From NCBI GenBank assembly GCA_016286555.1, contig JAEETA010000022.1, forward strand, positions 1-41,636: a stretch of DNA of 41,636 bases. The letters are read 5' to 3'. The notes below the pieces were generated by a model that ran no database searches, had not been told where the DNA came from, and was given only the letters and a program-made list of their open reading frames with translations. Source of the stretch: Lachnospiraceae bacterium. Lineage in GTDB: Bacteria > Bacillota > Clostridia > Lachnospirales > Lachnospiraceae. Shown here piece by piece: positions 15,907 to 24,206 of this stretch; position 1 is the stretch's first letter; each line of letters starts with the position of its first letter. A program made the position numbers and the translations under genes.

Positions 15907-17388
15907 TTGCCTACTTACCAGCTTGACAGACGGGGGAAAAAGCCCCTCTATGAATATCTCTACGAGTGCTTGAAAAACGACATCCGGAGCGGCGTCCTTC
16001 CCGGCAACCAGCGACTTCCCTCCAAGCGGGAAATGGCCAGGGACCACGGCGTTGCCGTAGTCACGGTGGAAAATGCCTACGCCCAGCTCCTGGCGGAAGG
16101 CTACCTCTATACCAGACCCAGAAGCGGATTTTACGTAACGGAAGGCCTGGAGCGGGAGGGGGCAGCTGCGCCCGACCGCGCGAATGCCGGCACCTTCGGC
16201 GATGCCGCGGCCTCCGGACAGAGCTTGGCCGCCGCACAGGGATCCGATGAGAAGCAGTCTTCGGGCGCACCTTCCGAACCTGCAAAGAAAAAAGAATATT
16301 TCGTGGACTTTACCTCCGGTCGCATCCACAGCGATGCTTTCCCCTACTCCGCCTGGGCCCGTCTCATGCGCAGAGTCCTGACGGACCGGGAGGAAGATTT
16401 CCTGGTGGCGCCTCCCAGAGAGGGGGTCTATCCTCTGCGGAAGGCCATTGCCGATTATCTCCGGGATGCCAGACACCTGACGGTCTCTCCCGACCGGATC
16501 ATCGTGGGCCCCGGCACTGAATACCTGCACAGCATCCTGCTGCGGCTCCTGGGAACCACCGATCCCGTGGCGGTAGAGGACCCCGGATACAGCAAGATCG
16601 GCCTTCTCTACGGGAGCACCGGCCGCCCCACCATCCATGTAAAGGTGGACCGGGAGGGAATCTGCGTGGAGCCTCTGAAGAAAAACGGCGTCAAGCTGGT
16701 ACACACCTCTCCTTCCCACCATTTCCCCACGGGCTGCGTCATGAGCGCGGAGCGCAGAAAGCAACTGCTAAAATGGGCGGTTTCGGAGAATGCCTACATC
16801 GTTGAGGACGACTACGACAGCGAGTTTCGTTTTTCCGGCAGACCCATTCCTACTCTGGCGGAAAGTAACGACACCAATGTCATTTACATGAACACCTTTA
16901 CCAGAACCCTGGCTCCCTCCATTCGCATCGCCTACATGGTGCTTCCGGAAGCGCTGATGGAGCAGTACCGGACCATCCTCAGCTTCTATTCCGGGGCTGT
17001 TTCCTCTCCGGAGCAGTACACCCTGGCTGCCTTTCTCTCGGAAGGGTACTACCAGCGGCACATTTCCCGCATGCGGACCTTTTACCGCACCAGACGGGAG
17101 CAGGTGCTGGAAGCCTTCTCCGCTTCTCCCCTTTCAAAGTATGCGGAACTCTCGGGAGACAGCGCGGGACTGCACTTCCTTCTTCTCATTAAGCGGAAGC
17201 TAAATGATAAAAAGTTTATAAAAGATTTAGACAATGTGGGAATCAAAATCAATCCCCTTGCATTATACTGTTACAATGATGCAAAACCGTACGCTCATGC
17301 CTTTCTGCTGGGTTACGGCGCCCTGGAACCCGAAAGACTTCCGGAGGCCCTTGGCAGAATGGCCGATATGATCTGCAAGCAGGCGTGA
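15907..17388 (+). CDS. MocR/PdxR-type GntR regulator with aminotransferase-like domain
   Basis: 493-residue fusion of a GntR winged helix (about 12-76, 'LPSKREMARDHGVAVVTVEN') to a class I aminotransferase-fold domain, joined by an Ala/Ser-rich linker near 78-130. Members sense PLP or an amino compound and regulate PLP or GABA genes. The aspartate motif 'EDDYDSEFRF' is present. The usual PLP lysine in [T/S]FSK[T/S]LAP is R333 here (TFTRTLAPS), so a normal internal aldimine should not form; the codon is AGA at 16903-16905. The start is TTG at 15907, 7 bases after AAGGAGGG. The gene is divergent from pyridoxal kinase, supporting a PLP link. The RND gene follows 21 bases later. Confidence 0.88.
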   Translation: MPTYQLDRRGKKPLYEYLYECLKNDIRSGVLPGNQRLPSKREMARDHGVAVVTVENAYAQLLAEGYLYTRPRSGFYVTEGLEREGAAAPDRANAGTFGDAAASGQSLAAAQGSDEKQSSGAPSEPAKKKEYFVDFTSGRIHSDAFPYSAWARLMRRVLTDREEDFLVAPPREGVYPLRKAIADYLRDARHLTVSPDRIIVGPGTEYLHSILLRLLGTTDPVAVEDPGYSKIGLLYGSTGRPTIHVKVDREGICVEPLKKNGVKLVHTSPSHHFPTGCVMSAERRKQLLKWAVSENAYIVEDDYDSEFRFSGRPIPTLAESNDTNVIYMNTFTRTLAPSIRIAYMVLPEALMEQYRTILSFYSGAVSSPEQYTLAAFLSEGYYQRHISRMRTFYRTRREQVLEAFSASPLSKYAELSGDSAGLHFLLLIKRKLNDKKFIKDLDNVGIKINPLALYCYNDAKPYAHAFLLGYGALEPERLPEALGRMADMICKQA

Positions 17389-17409
17389 TACGCCGCGGAG
17401 AAAGGAACT

Positions 17410-20400
17410 ATGGCAAAGTTTAGTGTAAAAAAGCCCTTCACCGTCCTCGTGATGGTGATCGTCATGCTGGTCCTGGGCATCGTGAGCCTTACCAAGATGC
17501 AGATGGACCTGCTCCCCGAGATCAGCCTACCCTACCTGATCGTGGTCACCACCTATCCCGGTGCCAGCCCAGAGCGCGTGGAGACCGTGATCTCAGAGCC
17601 CCTGGAGAGCAGCCTCGGCACCATCACCGGCGTGAAAAATCTCTACAGCTTCTCCTATGAGAATTACAGTCTGGTGGAGCTGGAGTTCGCCGATGGTGTG
17701 GACCTGGATTCCGTCATGGTGGATGTCTACACCGGCATCGACGTGGTAAAAACGGATTTCCCCGAGGAATGCGGTGCTCCTCAGATCTTTGAGATCAGCA
17801 CCGACATGATCGCCACCCAGTACCTGGCAGTGGGCTATGAAGGCATGGAGATGGAGGAGCTGTCCAAATTCGTGGACGATACCGTCATCCCCAGACTGGA
17901 GCGTCTGGAAGGCGTGGCCAACATCACTCCATCCGGTATGATCAATAAAACGGTGGAGATACGCCTCAATCAGGAGAAAGTGGACGACCTGAACGACCGG
18001 ATCCTTGCGGTGGCCAACGATGCTTTCGCGGAAGCGGAGGAGCAGCTGGAGGAAGCCAAGGAGACTCTGGAGGAAAACGAGCAGAAGATCGCCGACGGCG
18101 AAAAGGAACTCCGGGACGGTCAGAAGGAGATCAACGACGGCCGCATCGACCTGGCGGAAGGCCAGGCGGATCTGGACAAAGCCAGAGAAGATCTGGACAA
18201 CGGCCGCAAAGAGCTGGAAGACAGCAAGAAAACCACCCTGGATCAGCTGGCCGCAGCCAGTGAAGCCCTGGATCAGCTCAGCGCATTCCAGACCCAGCTC
18301 CTGAGTCAGCAGGCCCAGCAGAAGGTCTTTACCGAAGCCATAGCAACCATCGATGAAAACCTGGCCCAGGCAAGAGAAGGCCTGGAAGGATTAAATACCC
18401 TCATCGGCTCCCTGGATCAGATTCTGGGAATGCTGTCCCTTTCCCAGGAGGAAAGTCTTTCTCCCATGGAGATGGGGATCCTGGCGCAGCTGGCTGACGG
18501 TCTCACCGCTGCAGGCTATGATGCGGAAATGTTAAAGTCCATCACGGACCGTGCCACCGCCATCGCAGCCCTCACCGGCTACCGATCCACCTTCAGTCAG
18601 GCGGCGGAATCCCTGACGGCGGCCATCGCTACTCTGGAAAGCACCAAAGCCTCCTATGAATCCGAACTCGCTGCTCTGGAAGTGGAGATTCAGGTGACCC
18701 AGGGGATCATCAAGGGCTACGAGGATCAGCTCGCTGCCCTGGGTGTGGACTATACCGACATTGAAAAAGCAAAGCTGGAAGCAGCCATCGCCTTCGGCAG
18801 CGCGGAAGCGCAGCTGGCAGCAGGGGAGGCACAGATCACCTCCGCCCAGACCCAGCTGGATACGGCAAAAACGCAGCTGGACAGTGCCCAGGACCAGATC
18901 GATTCCGGCTGGGATTCTCTGAAGGACGGAAAAAAGCAGCTGGACGACGGTTGGGAGACCTATTACGATTCCCTTACCACCTATGAGATCCAGCGACTGG
19001 AAGCCCTGCGGAATGCCAATTCCGATCAGCTGGTGAGCCTTCAGACGCTGGCAGGCATCATCTATGCTCAGAACTTCTCCATGCCGGCAGGGTACCTGGA
19101 TGACGAGAACGACGGTTCCTGGATGCTGAAGATCGGAGAGAACTTCACCTCCGCCGAGGAGCTGGAAGGACTGCTCCTTGCGGATATCGACGATGTGGGC
19201 CCCGTGTACCTCTCCGATGTGGCGGACCTGACCTTCATCGACAATTCCGCTGACACTTACACCCGTCTGGACAGCAACCGTGCCGTGATCCTTTCCCTCT
19301 TTAAGAGTAGTACCGCCGGCACCAACGAAGTCAGTAAGATCTCTAAGGCTGAGATCAAACAGTTGGAAAAAGAATACCCCGGTCTCTCCATCCTCGTGGT
19401 GATGGACCAGGGCGATTACATTGAGTTCATCCTCAGCAACGTGGTTCAGAACATGATCATCGGCGGCGCGCTGGCCATTCTGATCCTGGCCATCTTCCTG
19501 CGGGATGTGCTGCCCACCATCGTTGTGGCCATCAGTATCCCCTTAAGCGTACTGACGGCTCTCGTCTGCATGTATTTTACCGGCGTGTCCTTAAATATGA
19601 TGTCCCTGTCAGGTATGGCGCTGGGCATCGGAATGCTGGTGGACAACTCCATCGTGGTCATAGAAAATGTCTACCGATTGCGAGGAAAGGGGCTATCCGC
19701 CCCCAGAGCCGCCGTTCAGGGCACCAAACAGGTGGCGGGTGCCGTCATCGCATCCACCCTCACCACCGTCTGCGTCTTCTTCCCCATGGTCTATACCACC
19801 GGTATGGTCCGGGAACTGATGCTGCCCATGGCACTTACCATCATCTACTGCCTCCTGAGCAGTCTGCTCATCGCCATGACTGTGGTGCCCGCTGCAGGTT
19901 CTACCCTGCTCAGCCGCTCCAAAGTGAAGGAGCATCGCTTCTTTGACAAGGTACAGGATTTCTATGGAAAAATCCTGGCATTTTTCCTGAAGGTAAAGAT
20001 CATCCCCCTGACGCTGGCAGTGGGTCTGCTGGTGCTGTCCATCTGGCAGGTGCTGCGGATGGGCGTCGTTCTGATCCCCGACATGGTCAGCGCCCAGATG
20101 CAGGGTACCCTGACCTTTGAAGACGACGTGGACAAGGAAACCGCCTTTGCCGTCACCGACGAGGTCATCCATCGCATCGATCAGGTGGCAGGCATCGACT
20201 CCGTGGCAGCCCTGGCGGGCAACGGCGACAACCTTCTCATCGGCGGCGTGGGAGATACGGATTTTTCCTCCTACAGCCTTATGATCCTCACCGAGGATCC
20301 CAATGCGGGCGCAAAAGAAGTGCACCGTATGATCGATGAGATCTACGACTCCGTAGCGGATCTGGACTGTGAACTCACCATTTCCAGCGGCATGGACGAG

Positions 20401-21603
20401 ATGTCCCAGATCTTCGGCAGCGGCCTCAGCATCCCCATTTACGGAGATGATCCCGAGACCCTCATCTCCATCAGTGAAGACCTCATGGAGATCATTGACG
20501 GTATCGAAGGCTATGAAAACATCACCAACGGCCAGGAGGAAGCGGATCCTACCCTGCACCTGGTCATCGACCGGAACGAGGCCATGAAGAACGGCCTTAC
20601 CACCGCCCAGATCTACCAGACCATCGCCACGGAAATGGCAACCTCCGCCGATGCCGTTACCATCACCATAAATGACATTGATGTCACTGTTCGTGTGGTG
20701 GACGAGCTGGAGCCTCTCACCAGAGAGAACATCATGGATTACACCTTCCCCGTCAAGACCACGGATGAGGACGGCAATGAGATCACCGAGGATCACGCCC
20801 TCAGCGAGTTCGCCACCCTCCGGGAAGAGGAAGGCCTCACCGCCATCAACCGTGAGAACCAGAGCCGTTACATCACCGTCACTGCAGACGCAGGAGAGGG
20901 ATACAACGCCACTCTGCTGAGCCGTAAGCTGGAGCCCCTTCTGGAGCGGTACGAACTTCCTGACGGCTACTCCATCGACCTTTCCGGCGAGTCCGACACC
21001 GTAAATCAGATGGTGAGCCAGATGCTGCTGGTCATCGCCCTGGGCCTCGCCTTCGTCTACCTGGTGATGGTGGCCCAGTTCCAGAGTCTGCTGAGTCCCT
21101 TCATCGTCCTCTTTACCGTGCCCCTGGCCTTCACCGGCGGCCTCATCGCCCTGTGGATCACGGGAGAGAACATGAGTATCATCTCCCTCATGGGATTCCT
21201 GGTGCTGTTGGGAACCGTCGTTAATAACGGTATCGTCTACGTGGACTACACCAACCAGCTCCGGATGGGCGGCATGGAGCGCAGAGATGCCCTCATCGCC
21301 ACCGGTAAGACCCGTATGCGTCCCATCCTCATGACCGCCCTCACCACCATTCTGGCAGAGGCCAGCCTGATCTTCGGCGACGACCTGGGCAGCCAGATGG
21401 GCCGCGGTATGGCACTGGTTATTGCAGGCGGTCTGGCATACGCCACCCTCATGACCCTCTTCATCATCCCTGTCATGTATGACATCCTCTTCAAGCGTCC
21501 GCCTCTGAACGTGGACACCGGCAAGGAGGATCTGGACGACGTGCAGGATGACGCTGCGGAATTCCTGGCAGAAAAAGCAAGGCGTGAGGCTGAAAAGTCT
21601 TAA
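17410..21603 (+). CDS. RND-family efflux transporter with long coiled-coil insertion
   Basis: 1397-residue exporter of the AcrB/HAE1-like RND superfamily. The first helix (about 9-29) and 'MQMDLLPEISLPYLIV' open the protein; TM2-6 and a second repeat with TM8-12 are clear. TM4 carries GMLVDNSIVVIENVYR, where the first aspartate (D745) is present and the second is Asn746. About residues 200-545 of the first porter domain are a heptad-rich, Lys/Glu/Gln-rich insertion not found in AcrB; normal sequence resumes at 'YAQNFSMPAG'. The second porter domain has no such insertion. No adaptor or outer-membrane protein gene is adjacent, as expected for a Gram-positive. It starts 21 bases after the MocR-type gene, but the substrate is unknown. 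Confidence 0.9.
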   Translation: MAKFSVKKPFTVLVMVIVMLVLGIVSLTKMQMDLLPEISLPYLIVVTTYPGASPERVETVISEPLESSLGTITGVKNLYSFSYENYSLVELEFADGVDLDSVMVDVYTGIDVVKTDFPEECGAPQIFEISTDMIATQYLAVGYEGMEMEELSKFVDDTVIPRLERLEGVANITPSGMINKTVEIRLNQEKVDDLNDRILAVANDAFAEAEEQLEEAKETLEENEQKIADGEKELRDGQKEINDGRIDLAEGQADLDKAREDLDNGRKELEDSKKTTLDQLAAASEALDQLSAFQTQLLSQQAQQKVFTEAIATIDENLAQAREGLEGLNTLIGSLDQILGMLSLSQEESLSPMEMGILAQLADGLTAAGYDAEMLKSITDRATAIAALTGYRSTFSQAAESLTAAIATLESTKASYESELAALEVEIQVTQGIIKGYEDQLAALGVDYTDIEKAKLEAAIAFGSAEAQLAAGEAQITSAQTQLDTAKTQLDSAQDQIDSGWDSLKDGKKQLDDGWETYYDSLTTYEIQRLEALRNANSDQLVSLQTLAGIIYAQNFSMPAGYLDDENDGSWMLKIGENFTSAEELEGLLLADIDDVGPVYLSDVADLTFIDNSADTYTRLDSNRAVILSLFKSSTAGTNEVSKISKAEIKQLEKEYPGLSILVVMDQGDYIEFILSNVVQNMIIGGALAILILAIFLRDVLPTIVVAISIPLSVLTALVCMYFTGVSLNMMSLSGMALGIGMLVDNSIVVIENVYRLRGKGLSAPRAAVQGTKQVAGAVIASTLTTVCVFFPMVYTTGMVRELMLPMALTIIYCLLSSLLIAMTVVPAAGSTLLSRSKVKEHRFFDKVQDFYGKILAFFLKVKIIPLTLAVGLLVLSIWQVLRMGVVLIPDMVSAQMQGTLTFEDDVDKETAFAVTDEVIHRIDQVAGIDSVAALAGNGDNLLIGGVGDTDFSSYSLMILTEDPNAGAKEVHRMIDEIYDSVADLDCELTISSGMDEMSQIFGSGLSIPIYGDDPETLISISEDLMEIIDGIEGYENITNGQEEADPTLHLVIDRNEAMKNGLTTAQIYQTIATEMATSADAVTITINDIDVTVRVVDELEPLTRENIMDYTFPVKTTDEDGNEITEDHALSEFATLREEEGLTAINRENQSRYITVTADAGEGYNATLLSRKLEPLLERYELPDGYSIDLSGESDTVNQMVSQMLLVIALGLAFVYLVMVAQFQSLLSPFIVLFTVPLAFTGGLIALWITGENMSIISLMGFLVLLGTVVNNGIVYVDYTNQLRMGGMERRDALIATGKTRMRPILMTALTTILAEASLIFGDDLGSQMGRGMALVIAGGLAYATLMTLFIIPVMYDILFKRPPLNVDTGKEDLDDVQDDAAEFLAEKARREAEKS

Positions 21604-21658
21604 ATTTTCGGAAAATTCAGGACAGGTGGGGAGCTCATGTGCTAAACTGTTTATACCC

Positions 21659-21686
21659 TAAAGAATGGGCGCGAGTGCGCCGAGAT
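21659..21686 (+). promoter_or_regulatory. sigma-28-like flagellar promoter
   Basis: TAAA, 16 bases, GCCGAGAT, close to the sigma-D/sigma-28 consensus TAAA-N14-16-GCCGATAT. The predicted start of transcription is near 21693. Part of the spacer can also fold (GGCGC-GAGT-GCGCC). Confidence 0.6.
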
Positions 21687-21694
21687 ACTTAATG

Positions 21695-21710
21695 TGATCA
21701 TGGATGATCA
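21695..21710 (+). promoter_or_regulatory. candidate CsrA-binding hairpin in mRNA leader
   Basis: TGATCA-TGGA-TGATCA gives a 6-bp stem with GGA in the loop; the core CATGGATG matches CANGGANG of the CsrA consensus. It lies at the predicted 5' end of the mRNA, 21 bases before the start codon, and the Shine-Dalgarno site (AAAGGAGAG) lies between. Confidence 0.5.
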
Positions 21711-21731
21711 TTTTCAGAAAGGAGAGAGAGC

Positions 21732-22346
21732 ATGAATGTAAACGGAGTTACTTCCTCTCAGGCTGCATATGCCTACCAGGCAAGCGCTTCCACAAGTGCT
21801 ACTGCCACAGAAGGTAAGGATACCGCTGTGAAGGCCACCGATGCCGCTGCGGTATATGAGCCCTCCAAAAAGACAGATGCTGCACCGGAGAAAAAGACCT
21901 ACACCCAGAACACGGATCTGGTGAACCGCCTGAAAGCGGAAACGGAAGCCAGAACCAACAACCTGAAGAGTCTGGTGGAGAAGCTGATCTCCAAGCAGGC
22001 TACCACCTACGGCAACGCTACCGACATCTGGAGCTTCCTGGCAAAGGGTGATTATGAGGTAGATGCCGAGACCAAAGCACAGGCACAGAAGGACATCTCC
22101 GAGGACGGATATTGGGGTGTCAAGCAGACCAGTGACAGGATCGTTTCCTTCGCCACTGCTCTGACCGGAGGAGATCCGGACAAGATCGATGAAATGATCG
22201 CAGCCTTCAAGAAGGGCTACGAGCAGGCGGAAGATACCTGGGGCGGCGAGCTCCCGGAGATCTCGAAGCAGACCTACGATGCGGTACTGGAGAAGTTTGA
22301 ACAGCTTCGCAGGGACGCAGGCCTGACCACTGAGGCCGAACAGTAA
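21732..22346 (+). CDS. unknown protein, probable flagellum-associated
   Basis: 204-residue protein that I do not recognise as a named family. The first 60 residues are Ala/Ser/Thr-rich and probably disordered ('NGVTSSQAAYAYQASASTSA'), with 'AAAVYEPSKK' near 37-46. A helical region follows (about 60-100, 'DLVNRLKAETEARTNNLKSL') and the rest looks globular ('SEDGYWGVKQTSDRIVSFAT'). There is no signal peptide or membrane segment. A sigma-28-like promoter and CsrA-like hairpin precede it and a strong terminator follows, so it is a single-gene unit in the flagellar regulon by inference. A disordered N-terminus without a signal would fit a type III export substrate or regulator, but this is unproven. 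Start chosen for the AAAGGAGAG site. Confidence 0.7.
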   Translation: MNVNGVTSSQAAYAYQASASTSATATEGKDTAVKATDAAAVYEPSKKTDAAPEKKTYTQNTDLVNRLKAETEARTNNLKSLVEKLISKQATTYGNATDIWSFLAKGDYEVDAETKAQAQKDISEDGYWGVKQTSDRIVSFATALTGGDPDKIDEMIAAFKKGYEQAEDTWGGELPEISKQTYDAVLEKFEQLRRDAGLTTEAEQ

Positions 22347-22368
22347 GAATTGATCATCCATGAGAACG

Positions 22369-22402
22369 AAAACGCCCCGGGCAGCTGCCCGGGGCGTTTT
22401 GG
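22369..22402. terminator. 32-base perfect palindrome, bidirectional terminator
   Basis: AAAACGCCCCGGGCAG is followed at once by its exact complement; the sequence ends in TTTT on both strands. It lies between the unknown gene and the convergent pyrD. Confidence 0.85.
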
Positions 22403-22418
22403 TATCTTGAAAGTCAGT

Positions 22419-22483
22419 ATTATAGACTCGCTTCGCTCATCTATAATCCCGGAAACAAACGAGTCATCGACTCGTTTGTTTCC
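22419..22483. repeat. two inverted repeats downstream of pyrD
   Basis: ATTATAG (22419-22425) pairs with CTATAAT (22441-22447). Next to it a 15-bp perfect stem with a 3-base loop runs from 22451 to 22483 (GGAAACAAACGAGTC with GACTCGTTTGTTTCC) and touches the pyrD stop codon. Neither has a T-tract. They may protect mRNA 3' ends or be REP-like repeats. Confidence 0.7.
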
Positions 22484-23391
22484 TAGTACTGCACGTTTCC
22501 AATAAGATCCTTGATATCGGTGATGCCGTGGTCGTTCATGTAATCCCAGATACCGGTGATGATGTCCTCGGTAGCGGTGGGATTTACGAAGTTTGCGGTA
22601 CCCACAGCCACTGCCTGAGCGCCTGCCAGCAGGAACTCAATGGCATCCTGCCAGGTGGTGATGCCGCCCATACCGATGACGGGGATCTTCACCGCGTGCG
22701 CCACATCATAGACCATGCGGACGGCGATGGGTTTGATGGCGGGGCCGCTTAAGCCTCCGGTGCGGTTTGCCAGGGCGAAGCGTCTGGTGTGGATATCGAT
22801 CTTCATTCCCATGAGAGTATTGATCAGGGACAGGGCATCAGCACCTGCTGCTTCCGCGGCCAGCCCCATTTCCCGGATGTCTGCCACATTGGGAGAGAGC
22901 TTCATGATGATGGGCTGCTTTGCGTGAGCCTTCACCTCTTTGGTGATGGAGGTCAGTGCTTCGGGATCCTGTCCGAAGGTGATGCCGCCTTCCTTCACGT
23001 TGGGGCAGCTCACGTTGATCTCCAGGAGAGCGACCTCCGGGTGATCGCCCAGACGCTCCACCACATCGATGTAATCGGCGATGGTGTGGCCGCAGACATT
23101 GACGATGACGGTGGCATCCGCCTTTACCAGGAAGGGCAGATCTCTTTCGATGAATACATCAACGCCGGGGTTCTGCAGACCGATGGCATTGAGCATGCCG
23201 CCGTAAACTTCTGCTACACGGGGGGTGGGATTTCCTTCCCAGGGAACGTTGGAAACGCCCTTGGTCACCACGGCGCCCAGCTTGTTCAGTGCCACGAAAT
23301 CGCTGTACTCCTGGCCGGAACCGAAGGTGCCGGATGCGGTCATAACGGGATTTTTCAGGGTTACGCCTGCAATATCAACCTTACAATTCAT
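22483..23391 (-). CDS. pyrD: dihydroorotate dehydrogenase B (NAD+), catalytic subunit
   Basis: 302-residue FMN enzyme of class 1B that oxidises dihydroorotate to orotate in pyrimidine synthesis, with electrons leaving through PyrK to NAD+. 'NPVMTASGTFGSGQEY' near the N-terminus and the catalytic-cysteine segment 'LEINVSCPNVKEGG' are clear; 'VIGMGGITTWQDAIEFLLAG' closes the FMN site. Length matches the class. The start codon overlaps the pyrK stop (TGATG), so the two are translationally coupled. Two inverted repeats follow immediately. Confidence 0.97.
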   Translation of the reverse strand: MNCKVDIAGVTLKNPVMTASGTFGSGQEYSDFVALNKLGAVVTKGVSNVPWEGNPTPRVAEVYGGMLNAIGLQNPGVDVFIERDLPFLVKADATVIVNVCGHTIADYIDVVERLGDHPEVALLEINVSCPNVKEGGITFGQDPEALTSITKEVKAHAKQPIIMKLSPNVADIREMGLAAEAAGADALSLINTLMGMKIDIHTRRFALANRTGGLSGPAIKPIAVRMVYDVAHAVKIPVIGMGGITTWQDAIEFLLAGAQAVAVGTANFVNPTATEDIITGIWDYMNDHGITDIKDLIGNVQY

Positions 23392-24194
23392 CAGATTTCC
23401 ACCTCCCTTACCTCAAAGACGGGGCCTTCCAGACAGATCCGGGCATTGTTCACATGGGTGTGAGCGTTGGGCTCCTTGGTGCGTACCACGCATCCCAGGC
23501 AGGCACCTACGCCGCAGGCCATATGCTCCTCCAGGGAGACATAGGCGGGAATATCCATGTCCAGAGCCAGCTTCTTGATATTGTGGAGCATGGGAAGGGG
23601 GCCGACTGCGTAGATCATATCGGGCTTCAGATCAAAGGCTTCGATGGCATCCAGTACGGTGCCGGGTGCGCCCACGCTGCCGTCTGCGGTAGCCACATAG
23701 ACTCTGCTGTAAGCTTCCAGGTCGGAACGCAGATAAGTGTCGCTGTCACGATAGCCCAGAACGGTGCTGATCTCGATATCGTTTCCGATGAGGGATTTGG
23801 AGCTGATGATGGCCAGCTCTCTGGAGAGCTCCACAAGGGGAGGAATGCCGATGCCGCCGCCGATGAGCAGCACCTTCTTACCCTTTGCCACCTTCAGGTT
23901 AAAGCCGTTCCCCAGCATACCCATGATCTGGATGGGCTCACCGGGCTCGTAATGGGAGAACTCCATGGTTCCCTCACCGCTTACCCTGTAGACGACGCGG
24001 ATGCTCCGCTTGTCATCGGCCACCTCACAGATACTGATGGGTCTGGGCAGGAGAATGGCACGATCTCTGGGATAGATCGCGATAAACTGACCTGCCTTTG
24101 CCTCCTCTGCCAACTTCGTTTCGATCCACATGTCGTAGATGTTGGCGGAGATCGGCCGCTGACTCAGTACTCTTGCTTCTTCTTTTCGCTTCAC
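23391..24194 (-). CDS. pyrK: dihydroorotate dehydrogenase electron transfer subunit
   Basis: 267-residue FAD/[2Fe-2S] protein that carries electrons from PyrD to NAD+. The FAD region has 'LLPRPISICEV', the NAD region has 'GKKVLLIGGGIGIPPLVELS', and the C-terminal iron-sulfur motif is CGVGACLGC followed by a fourth cysteine in 'ARICLEGPVF'. Length is typical. It lies 12 bases after pyrC and overlaps the pyrD start, forming a three-gene pyrimidine operon. No other pyr gene is in the window. Confidence 0.96.
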   Translation of the reverse strand: MKRKEEARVLSQRPISANIYDMWIETKLAEEAKAGQFIAIYPRDRAILLPRPISICEVADDKRSIRVVYRVSGEGTMEFSHYEPGEPIQIMGMLGNGFNLKVAKGKKVLLIGGGIGIPPLVELSRELAIISSKSLIGNDIEISTVLGYRDSDTYLRSDLEAYSRVYVATADGSVGAPGTVLDAIEAFDLKPDMIYAVGPLPMLHNIKKLALDMDIPAYVSLEEHMACGVGACLGCVVRTKEPNAHTHVNNARICLEGPVFEVREVEI

Positions 24195-24206
24195 TTTGAT
24201 ACCCCC

